The notes beneath the pieces are model-generated. The model searched no databases. It worked only from the letters and a program-made list of their open reading frames with translations, and had not been told where the DNA came from. The position numbers were made by a program, and so were the translations under genes. Of a stretch of 9,824 bases of DNA, positions 1 through 7,119 are shown one piece after another (the first letter of the stretch is position 1; every line of letters starts with the position of its first letter). Source of the stretch: CAZEZY01 sp964516635 (lineage in GTDB: Bacteria; Pseudomonadota; Gammaproteobacteria; Burkholderiales; Burkholderiaceae_C); the NCBI GenBank assembly GCA_964516635.1, contig CAZEZY010000090.1:1-9824 (forward strand). The letters run 5' to 3'.

Positions 1-1184
1 GGCAGCAGCCACAAGGCCACGCAGGCCAGCAACCCGACCGCTGCCGTGAGGCCGAAAGCGCCGGTGCCCCATTGAACCACCAGCAGGCCGAACAGCCAGG
101 GAGCGAGGGCCTGGGCCACACGCGCCGGCACCATGAGCCAGCCCTGACGGTGGCCATACCCTTGCGCACCGAACAACGCCAGAGGGAGCGTGCCTTTGGC
201 AATCGTCATCACCCCGTTGCCGGCGCCATGGAGCACCCCAAACGCCGCTGCAGACCAGGGAGCTCCCCACAGCAGCAGGCCGACACCCAGCGGATGCAGG
301 GTGGCAGCCAGTCTGGCCGACGCCAGCGGATGCACGAAACGGAACAGACCAAACTCGACCAGCCGCCCCGCCACCTGGGCCGGCCCAATGAGCATGCCCA
401 CCATCAAAGCCACCGAAGGGGCATGTCCACTGAGCAGCAACAAGCTGGGCAGGTGGGCCGCCATGGCCGTGGAAATGAACCAGGTGGCGGCAAACACAAA
501 GGCCAGCAGGCCCAGCGCCCAGCGACGCGGGTTCAGGGGGTTGGCCGATGGGGGCGCAGGCGGGTTGACCAGGGCGCTGTCCGCCTGGGTCTCCTGCATG
601 GGTTGTTCAACCGGCAGCGTGGGCCGCGCACGGGGGAGGGTGGCATTCAGCGGCAGCCCCACCAGCAGATGGAGCCCGGCCCAGGCCAAGCAGGCCATGC
701 GCCATCCGAATTCGGCCTCCAGCCAGGTGGACAGGGGCCAGCCGATGGTGCTGGCAAAACCGGCAATCAGGGTGATGCCGGTGATGCTGGCCCGTGATTG
801 CGAGCCCTGGAGCCTCACGAGGGTGGCGAAGGCGGCTTCATACAGACCGCTGCCCATGCCGATGCCCAGCACCACCCAGGCGAGCCACAACATCCCGACA
901 TGCGTGGCGGTGCCCAGCAGCAGCAGACCGAGCGCAAAGACCAGGCTGGTACCCATCAGCACAGGCCTTCCGCCCCACTGGTCGATCAGGCGTCCGGCGC
1001 GCGGCCCGAGCAAAGCCGAGATCAGGAGTGCCGCGCTGAACGCGGCAAACACGGTGCTCGGTGCCACGCCGAGGTCGCGGGCCATGGGCAGGGCCAGGAT
1101 GGCGGGCAGGTAATACGTGGACGCCCAGGCCAGTGTCTGGGCGGTGCCCAGACCCAGGACCAGTGTCTTCGTGCGGGCCGTCAA
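1..1184 (-). CDS. MFS permease, last gene of the ars operon (3' end cut by window)
   Basis: An open frame of 394 codons runs to the left edge without a stop. It translates to a very hydrophobic protein with about 12 membrane segments and a long Pro/Ala-rich central loop (near residues 190-225), the usual layout of a major facilitator protein. The N-terminus (TLAWASTYYLPAILA, residues 17-31) and the GPRAGRLIDQWGG loop after the second segment are typical of an MFS group that I associate with arsenic clusters. The last visible residues already look like segment 12, so only a short tail is missing. No ATG or GTG fits ahead of the first membrane segment. The TTG at 1184-1182 lies one base after the acr3 stop and has no clear ribosome site, which suggests translational coupling. 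Its substrate is unknown. A role in arsenic or organoarsenical export is inferred from position only. Confidence 0.85.
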   Translation of the reverse strand, partial: MTARTKTLVLGLGTAQTLAWASTYYLPAILALPMARDLGVAPSTVFAAFSAALLISALLGPRAGRLIDQWGGRPVLMGTSLVFALGLLLLGTATHVGMLWLAWVVLGIGMGSGLYEAAFATLVRLQGSQSRASITGITLIAGFASTIGWPLSTWLEAEFGWRMACLAWAGLHLLVGLPLNATLPRARPTLPVEQPMQETQADSALVNPPAPPSANPLNPRRWALGLLAFVFAATWFISTAMAAHLPSLLLLSGHAPSVALMVGMLIGPAQVAGRLVEFGLFRFVHPLASARLAATLHPLGVGLLLWGAPWSAAAFGVLHGAGNGVMTIAKGTLPLALFGAQGYGHRQGWLMVPARVAQALAPWLFGLLVVQWGTGAFGLTAAVGLLACVALWLL

Positions 1185-1185
1185 T

Positions 1186-2202
<1,017 letters not shown>

Positions 2203-2212
2203 GGTGGCAATG

Positions 2213-3049
2213 TTAGCCTCGCTGACCGGCAATGGCCTGGAGTTCTTTCTGCAGCGACAGTTGATCGAGCTTGTCGATGGGCAGATTCACCAGCAGGGAC
2301 ACGCGTGTTTTGAGGGTCATGAAAGCAGAGGTGAAGGCGCGCTGAATGTCTTCATCCGAGCCACCCGCGAGCACCGGATCTTCCACGCCCCAGTGGGCAG
2401 ACATGGGTTGCCCAGGCCAGACCGGGCAGACTTCCCCGGCGGTCTTGTCGCACACGGTGAGCACAAAGTCCATCACCGGGGCATCGGGCTGGCCGAATTC
2501 CGCCCAGTCCTTGCAGCGCAGCCCCTCGGTTCGAAAGTGGTTTCGCTCGAGCATCGCCACGGCATGCGGGTTCACCTGGCCTGCCGGGTGGCTGCCGGCA
2601 CTGTAGCCACGGAAGCGGCCTGCGCCGATCTGGTTCAGGAGCGCTTCGGCCATGATGCTCCGGGCGGAGTTGCCGCTGCACAGGAACAGGACGTTGTAGG
2701 GGCGAGAGGTCATTTTCGAGCCTTCGATGAGTTGGAGGTTGGGTTTGCCAACGGTCAGGCAGGGCTTGCCCTGACAGCAGGCGTGGGTGAGAAATCCGAG
2801 CAAGGCGTCCATGGCCTGAAATTCGGCCCGGTAGATGAGGTGTCGGCCATCGCGTTCGCTGTTCACCAGTCCGGCATGGCTGAGTTCCTTGAGGTGAAAC
2901 GACAGGGCGGTGGGTGAGGCCGCCAGCCGTTCGGCCATCTGGCTGGGTGTCATGCCTTCCTGGCCCGCCACGACCAGCAGCCGAAACAGCTTCAGCCGCG
3001 TTTCCTGGGCCAGAGCGCCCAGTGCTTTCACCACATCCGATTCGTTCAT
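2213..3049 (-). CDS. arsRC: ArsR repressor fused in frame to ArsC arsenate reductase
   Basis: This single 278-residue frame encodes two proteins usually found separately. Residues 1-100 are an ArsR/SmtB winged helix (ALAQETRLKLFRLL; recognition region SPTALSFHLKELSHAGL; wing RDGRHLIY) ending in CCQGKPC (Cys91, Cys92, Cys97). That placement resembles the C-terminal As(III) site of Acidithiobacillus ferrooxidans ArsR rather than the E. coli site. A linker (98-112) leads to an arsenate reductase of the low-molecular-weight phosphatase fold. It has P-loop CSGNSARS with catalytic Cys124, redox cysteines Cys200 and Cys208 in CDKTAGEVC, and the general-acid Asp224 in VEDP. The ArsC half reduces arsenate to arsenite for Acr3, and the three cysteines suggest a thiol relay to thioredoxin or a similar donor. 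The ATG at 3049 follows the arsJ stop by 9 bp. Met113 is itself a plausible ArsC start (see the entry at 2711). Both domains look intact. Confidence 0.95.
   Translation of the reverse strand: MNESDVVKALGALAQETRLKLFRLLVVAGQEGMTPSQMAERLAASPTALSFHLKELSHAGLVNSERDGRHLIYRAEFQAMDALLGFLTHACCQGKPCLTVGKPNLQLIEGSKMTSRPYNVLFLCSGNSARSIMAEALLNQIGAGRFRGYSAGSHPAGQVNPHAVAMLERNHFRTEGLRCKDWAEFGQPDAPVMDFVLTVCDKTAGEVCPVWPGQPMSAHWGVEDPVLAGGSDEDIQRAFTSAFMTLKTRVSLLVNLPIDKLDQLSLQKELQAIAGQRG
2711..2725 (-). promoter_or_regulatory. Internal ribosome site and ATG for free ArsC
   Basis: Inside the fused gene, the minus strand reads GAAGG (2725-2721), seven bases, then ATG (2713-2711) for Met113. The protein from Met113 would begin MTSRPYNVLFLCSGN, a normal ArsC N-terminus of 166 residues. 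This looks like the original arsC ribosome site kept after arsR lost its stop. It could still give separate ArsC alongside the fusion. Use of this start is inferred. Confidence 0.6.
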
Positions 3050-3058
3050 GGCCGTCTG

Positions 3059-4312
3059 TCAGGGTTGGGCCGCAACGGCCGGATGGGCGCGCGTGGGCAG
3101 GCCCAGGGTGAGCAGCCAGCAGATGCCCAGCATCACGGCCGAGCCCACGAGCGCATACAGCAGCCCACCCCACTGGTACAGCAGGCCCGACAGCAGCGTG
3201 CCCAGAAAACGACCCAGCGCATTGGCGGCGTAGTAGAAGCCCACGTCTTCGGCGGCTTTTTCGCTGCCGGCATAGGCCAGCACCAGGTAGGAATGCACCG
3301 ACGAGTTGACGGCGAACGCAAAGCCGAACACGCCCAACCCGGCCACCACCACCCACTCCAGGTGCGGCACGTCCAGCACCACCACGGCGGCGAGTGCCAC
3401 CGGCACCAGCGCCAGCAAGGCCGACCACAGGCGAGCGGCCGGCACTTCGTGGCTCAGACCGTCGGCGCTGCGCTTCACGATGTTCGGGGCCAGCGCCTGC
3501 ACCAAGCCGTAACCGATGGTCCAGGCCGCCAGGAAGGTGCCCACCATGGTGAAGGTCCAGCCCACCGAGTACAGAAACACCGGCACGCCCACCACAAACC
3601 ACACGTCGCGCGCGCCGAACAGCGCCACGCGGGCAGCGGCCAGCGCGTTGATGCCGGCGTTCTTGGCGAACAGTTCCTTGGCGTTTTTCGAGGCCTTGCT
3701 CTTGCCCATCATCTGCGGCAGCGAGGTGACCACGCCCAGCAGCACCACGGCCAGCAGACCGGCCATCAACCACAGCGAGCCCTGAAAGCCCAGCGTCTGC
3801 AGCAGCACGCCCCCCAGAAAAAAGCCGAAGCCTTTCATGGCGTTCTTGCTGCCGGTGAACCAGGCCACCCACTTGAACAACTGGCCGTTGTCACCCGATG
3901 CCCCCTGTTCCTTGGCTGCCGCCTCCGTCACCTTGATGGCCGACTTGCTGGCGGTCTTGGTCAGGTCCTTGGCCACACCGCAAATGCCTTGCGCCACCAC
4001 CACCCAGGCCACCGACATGGCAGCGGTCCATTCGGGGTTGAGCAGCGACAACACGGTGAAGCCCACTATCTGGGTCGTGAGACCCACGGTGAGCATGCGG
4101 GTGATGCCGTAGCGCGTGGCCAGCCAGCCGCCGATCAGGTTCGCCAGAATGCCAGCCGCCTCGTAAAGCAGGAACAGGAACGCCAGCGTGAACGGCGAAT
4201 AGCCCAACTGGTAGAAGTGCAGCAGCACCAGCATGCGCAGGGCGCCGTCGGTGAGGGTGAACCCCCAGTAAGACGCCGTGACGATGGCGTAATTGCGGGC
4301 AGCGTGCTGCAT
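3059..4312 (-). CDS. arsJ: ArsJ, MFS exporter of 1-arseno-3-phosphoglycerate
   Basis: This 417-residue polytopic membrane protein begins MQHAARNYAIVTASYWGFT and continues TDGALRMLVLLHFYQLGYS, the characteristic opening of ArsJ, followed by FLLYEAAGILANLIGGWLATRYG. ArsJ is known to export 1-arseno-3-phosphoglycerate, which decays outside the cell to arsenate and 3-phosphoglycerate. It works with a dedicated GAPDH, which is the gene directly upstream here. A central loop near residues 118-140 is rich in Lys, Ala and Thr, as expected of the family. I start at the ATG at 4312, two bases after the gap stop. A TTG at 4318 overlapping that stop (TTGA) would add only two residues. The tight junction implies translational coupling of enzyme and exporter. 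Confidence 0.95.
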   Translation of the reverse strand: MQHAARNYAIVTASYWGFTLTDGALRMLVLLHFYQLGYSPFTLAFLFLLYEAAGILANLIGGWLATRYGITRMLTVGLTTQIVGFTVLSLLNPEWTAAMSVAWVVVAQGICGVAKDLTKTASKSAIKVTEAAAKEQGASGDNGQLFKWVAWFTGSKNAMKGFGFFLGGVLLQTLGFQGSLWLMAGLLAVVLLGVVTSLPQMMGKSKASKNAKELFAKNAGINALAAARVALFGARDVWFVVGVPVFLYSVGWTFTMVGTFLAAWTIGYGLVQALAPNIVKRSADGLSHEVPAARLWSALLALVPVALAAVVVLDVPHLEWVVVAGLGVFGFAFAVNSSVHSYLVLAYAGSEKAAEDVGFYYAANALGRFLGTLLSGLLYQWGGLLYALVGSAVMLGICWLLTLGLPTRAHPAVAAQP

Positions 4313-4314
4313 CG

Positions 4315-5358
4315 TCAAATGCCCTGGGCTTCCATGTGCTTGGCCAGGTCCACCATGCGGCAGGCATAGCCCATTTCGTTGTCGTACCAGGCGTACACCT
4401 TGAGCAGGGTGCCGTCGGTGACCATGGTGGACAACGCATCCACAATGGCGCTGCGGGTGTCTCGCGCGTAGTCCACGCTCACCAGCGGGCGCTCTTCGTA
4501 GCCCAGAATGCCTTGCAGCGGGCCTTCGGCGGCGGCCTTGAACAGGGCGTTCACCTCTTCAGCGGTGGTGGCGCGTTGCAGCTCGAACACGCAGTCGGTG
4601 AGCGAGGCGTTGAGCACCGGGGCGCGCACGGCGTGGCCGTTCAACTTGCCCTTCAGTTCGGGGTAGATGAGCGCGATGGCGGTGGCGCTGCCGGTGGTGG
4701 TGGGGGCCAGGCTCATCATGGCGCTGCGGGCGCGGCGCAGGTCTTTGTGCGGCGCGTCCACCACCAGGTTGGTGTTGGTGGGGTCGTGGATGGTGGTGAT
4801 CTGCCCGTGTCTGATGCCCAGCGCCTCGTGCACCACCTTGACCACCGGGGCCAGGCAGTTGGTCGTGCAACTGGCGGCGGTCACGATGCGGTCTCTGGCG
4901 GGCTCGTACAGTTGCTCGTTGATACCGACCACGATGTTGAGCACGCCGCCGGTTTTGACTGGCGCGGCCACAATGACACGTTTGGCGCCCCGGTCCAGGT
5001 GGCCTTGCAGGGTTTCGGGCGTCAGGAACTTGCCGGTGCATTCGAGCACCACGTCCACACCCAGGTCGCCCCAGGGGATGTCGGCGGCGGCGCTGTGGCT
5101 GCTGAAGGCGATGGGCTTCTCACCCACCCGAATGGCACCGTCACCCTCGGCGCGGATGTGTTCCCGCCACTTGCCTTGCACCGAATCGAAGGCCAGCAGG
5201 TGGGCCGTGGCCGCCGCGCCGCCTTTGAGTTCGTTCACGGCCACCACGTCCAGGCGGTTGCCCGCGCGCGGGTCGTCAGAAGGCCGCTCTGCTGCGCCCA
5301 TGGCGGCCCGCAGTGCGAGCCTGCCGATACGCCCCATGCCGTTGATGCCGACTTTCAT
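4315..5358 (-). CDS. gap: Arsenic-associated glyceraldehyde-3-phosphate dehydrogenase
   Basis: This 347-residue enzyme has the GAPDH dinucleotide motif INGMGRIGR (residues 5-13), the active site SCTTNC with Cys164, and the paired His191 exactly 27 residues on, as in classical GAPDHs. The C-terminal WYDNEMGYACRMVDL is also conserved. TAHLLAFDSVQGKW resembles the version linked to arsJ. With arsenate in place of phosphate it forms 1-arseno-3-phosphoglycerate, the ArsJ substrate. Glu43 sits where NAD-dependent enzymes carry Asp, which is still acidic and so fits NAD use. An insertion of roughly ten residues (about 21-35, rich in Asp, Pro and Arg) precedes the second strand and makes it slightly longer than usual. 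The ATG at 5358 follows a good GGAG with seven-base spacing. It is the first gene of the operon. A central glycolytic role is less likely given the context. Confidence 0.95.
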   Translation of the reverse strand: MKVGINGMGRIGRLALRAAMGAAERPSDDPRAGNRLDVVAVNELKGGAAATAHLLAFDSVQGKWREHIRAEGDGAIRVGEKPIAFSSHSAAADIPWGDLGVDVVLECTGKFLTPETLQGHLDRGAKRVIVAAPVKTGGVLNIVVGINEQLYEPARDRIVTAASCTTNCLAPVVKVVHEALGIRHGQITTIHDPTNTNLVVDAPHKDLRRARSAMMSLAPTTTGSATAIALIYPELKGKLNGHAVRAPVLNASLTDCVFELQRATTAEEVNALFKAAAEGPLQGILGYEERPLVSVDYARDTRSAIVDALSTMVTDGTLLKVYAWYDNEMGYACRMVDLAKHMEAQGI

Positions 5359-5378
5359 GTGGTCACTCCATTTTTTAG

Positions 5379-5394
5379 TTCAATGATTCTTGAA
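5379..5394 (-). promoter_or_regulatory. Candidate ArsR operator (inverted repeat)
   Basis: A perfect inverted repeat, TTCAA at 5379-5383 and TTGAA at 5390-5394, is separated by six bases in an AT-rich stretch 21 bp upstream of the gap start. Its size and position fit an ArsR/SmtB operator lying over the -10 and transcription start. Binding by the ArsR half of the fused protein is inferred. Five-base arms alone are modest evidence. Confidence 0.5.
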
Positions 5395-5399
5395 TTGTT
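5394..5399 (-). promoter_or_regulatory. Possible -10 element of the ars operon
   Basis: AACAAT on the minus strand matches the sigma-70 -10 consensus at four of six bases and lies exactly 10 bp downstream of the Pho box. No convincing -35 is present, as is normal at PhoB-activated promoters, where the Pho box takes its place. Transcription would start near 5387, inside the candidate ArsR operator. Confidence 0.4.
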
Positions 5400-5409
5400 G
5401 CATCGTCAG

Positions 5410-5427
5410 ATGACACTTTGATGACAC
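5410..5427 (-). promoter_or_regulatory. Candidate Pho box (PhoB site) upstream of the ars operon
   Basis: The minus strand reads GTGTCAT, CAAA, GTGTCAT: two identical 7-mers with a 4-base A-rich spacer. This is the geometry of the PhoB box (CTGTCAT, four A/T bases, CTGTCA plus C or T), with one mismatch in each repeat. It ends 51 bp upstream of the gap start and 10 bp from a -10-like hexamer. PhoB control is inferred from pattern and spacing. Confidence 0.55.
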
Positions 5428-5456
5428 ATCTGGTTGGAAATCGGCCCTCAGACCGT

Positions 5457-5489
5457 GATCGCTAGGGTTTACGCGGTAGACGAGCGATC
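5457..5489. repeat. Inverted repeat GATCGCT / AGCGATC in the divergent control region
   Basis: Perfect 7-bp arms at 5457-5463 and 5483-5489 flank a 19-base spacer. They lie between the Pho box and the proposed GntR operator, upstream of the oxygenase gene. They may mark a second regulator's site or be chance. I cannot assign a factor. Confidence 0.3.
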
Positions 5490-5502
5490 GAGATGCCCCT
5501 TA

Positions 5503-5527
5503 TTCTTTGTATACAGAGTACAAAGAA
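5503..5527 (+). promoter_or_regulatory. Candidate GntR operator upstream of the oxygenase operon
   Basis: TTCTTTGTA (5503-5511) and TACAAAGAA (5519-5527) form a perfect 9-bp-arm inverted repeat with a 7-base spacer. The left arm also contains the small palindrome TGTATACA (5508-5515), with the GT/AC half-sites typical of GntR operators. It ends 35 bp before the oxygenase ATG, so a bound repressor would block the promoter or early elongation. TATACA (5510-5515) could be the -10 itself. The GntR/FCD protein coded at 8952 is the obvious candidate binder. This link is inferred. Confidence 0.6.
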
Positions 5528-5562
5528 ATGGATTTCCCACCCCTGGCAAAGGAAGACAAGGC

Positions 5563-7119
5563 ATGACACGCAAGCAAGATCGGCACGAAAGCACCACCCG
5601 CACCGGTGTTTCCGCCCCCGTGGAAAAAAAGCTCGTGCCCTTTGGCGGCTACTACGCCAACCGGGTACCTGGCCACGACCCCGAACTCACCGAGGTGGGC
5701 CCCGGCACGCCCACCGGCGAATACATGCGCCGTTTCTGGCATCCGGTGTGCATGTCGATTGAACTGACCGACACGCCCCGTTTCCTCCAGATCCTGGGCG
5801 AGGAACTGGTGTGCTTCCGCGATGGCAGCGGCCGCATTGGCTTGCTGCATGCCCACTGTGTGCACCGCGGGGCGTCGCTGGAATACGGCAAGATCATGGA
5901 TCGCGGCATTTCCTGCTGCTACCACGGCATGCAGTTCGACGTGGACGGCACCTGCCTGCGCGTGCCATTTCCCCAGGGGGAGGAAGAAGAGGGCGAGCGT
6001 TACCGTTGCTCCATCCGGCAGGGCGCTTACAAGGCCTTCGAACGTCATGGGCTGGTGTTTGCCTACATGGGCCCACCCGAGGAGGAGCCACCTTTTCCCG
6101 AATGGGAGGGCAACTTCACCGTGGCCGATGGCGACGAACTGGTGCCTTACAGCAACTTCCAGCACTGCAACTGGCTGCAGGTGCAGGACAACGCGGCCGA
6201 CAACTACCACACCATGGCGCTGCACGCCAAGCGGCAGGTGACGGGCGAGCACTATCAGGGCACCACTTTCGACGAAGTGGGCGCCGCTTCCATGGAAGTG
6301 CCCCCCGACATGCACTTCGTGCCGATTCACGGCGGCCGCGGTCTGGCCTGCTCGGGCGCACGCCGTTCCGATGACGGCCACATGTACATCCGCGTGCAAC
6401 ACCAGGTGCTGCCCAACCTCAGCCTGCACGCCTACACCTCCGAAGATGGTCACCAGAAAAAACTCTTTGGCCGCTTCCACATGATCCGCTGGACGGTGCC
6501 TGTGGACGACCACCACAGCAAGATGCTGGGCTGGCGCGTGATGGGCCCCGGCATTGACACCCGTGGGGTGGGCAACAAGGCGCTGGTGGGCTATGAAACC
6601 ATCGATTTTCTCGAAGGACAGGTGGCCATGCGCCGGCCCGAGCGCTTTGGCCGGTACAAGCTCGAAGACCTGCCACCCATCCCGGCCGATCACCGGGCGC
6701 GCCCGAACTACAAGGACTGCCAGTACGCGCCGGGCGATTACGAGGCCATCATCAGCCAGCGGCCCATTGCAGTGCACGCCCTCGAAAACCCCACCAAGTT
6801 CGACGCCGGTTTGTACATGTTCCGAAAACTGCTGCGCGACGCGGTCCGGGGCAGCAACCCGCGGGCCACGGCCGAGGCCTTTGCCCAGTGGCTGCGTGAC
6901 TGCAACGGCGAACCCAACAGCTACTGCTCGGGGAACGTGTTCGAACTGCCGCTGGGCCGCACGACGGACGAGGAAGTGACCCTGCGCCGGCATCTGGCCC
7001 GTCAGGTGGTGGCCATCATCACCGAAGCGGACGGTCTCAAAGGCCCGGAACGCACGGCCTTTGTCAAGGAGAGGATGGAAGCCCTGCAACAAGAGGTGCT
7101 GGCGCGGAGGCAGGCGTGA
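5563..7119 (+). CDS. Rieske non-heme iron oxygenase, large subunit (phthalate dioxygenase class)
   Basis: This 518-residue cytoplasmic protein is the terminal oxygenase of an aromatic hydroxylating system. The N-terminal Rieske domain has GPGTPTGEYMRRFWHPVC, then Cys99/His101 (CVHRG) and Cys118/His121 (CCYHG) to hold the 2Fe-2S cluster. The catalytic domain has NWLQVQDNAADNYHTMALH, where Asp213 is the bridging residue and His216 and His221 bind iron. I did not assign the third iron ligand. The fold and GPGTP motif resemble the one-component (alpha-only) phthalate dioxygenase and O-demethylase group. At 518 residues it is longer than the roughly 420-450 usual there, with extra sequence at both ends. 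The ATG at 5563 follows GGAAG with seven-base spacing. Upstream in-frame starts would lie across the putative operator. The substrate is unknown. The reductase and aldolase downstream indicate an aromatic, probably carboxylated, compound. Confidence 0.9.
   Translation: MTRKQDRHESTTRTGVSAPVEKKLVPFGGYYANRVPGHDPELTEVGPGTPTGEYMRRFWHPVCMSIELTDTPRFLQILGEELVCFRDGSGRIGLLHAHCVHRGASLEYGKIMDRGISCCYHGMQFDVDGTCLRVPFPQGEEEEGERYRCSIRQGAYKAFERHGLVFAYMGPPEEEPPFPEWEGNFTVADGDELVPYSNFQHCNWLQVQDNAADNYHTMALHAKRQVTGEHYQGTTFDEVGAASMEVPPDMHFVPIHGGRGLACSGARRSDDGHMYIRVQHQVLPNLSLHAYTSEDGHQKKLFGRFHMIRWTVPVDDHHSKMLGWRVMGPGIDTRGVGNKALVGYETIDFLEGQVAMRRPERFGRYKLEDLPPIPADHRARPNYKDCQYAPGDYEAIISQRPIAVHALENPTKFDAGLYMFRKLLRDAVRGSNPRATAEAFAQWLRDCNGEPNSYCSGNVFELPLGRTTDEEVTLRRHLARQVVAIITEADGLKGPERTAFVKERMEALQQEVLARRQA

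Noticed and set aside
2203..2232. Upstream TTG start for acr3
   Set aside because: The ten added residues resemble no Acr3 N-terminus and overlap the arsR-arsC stop. The ATG at 2202 gives the standard start.
2352..3872. Long minus-strand frame spanning arsJ and arsR-arsC (506 codons)
   Set aside because: It runs in another frame over two well-supported genes, and its product is low-complexity Gly/Arg/Ala without domain signatures.
3065..4369. Long open frame on the plus strand opposite arsJ (434 codons)
   Set aside because: It is rich in His, Gln, Arg and Gly with no recognisable domain, and lies wholly opposite arsJ. It is an antisense shadow in GC-rich DNA, as are the similar long frames opposite acr3, gap and the oxygenase.
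5434..5562. 43-residue N-terminal extension of the Rieske oxygenase
   Set aside because: It would be translated across the putative promoter and operator repeat and lacks a ribosome site, whereas the ATG at 5563 has a good one.
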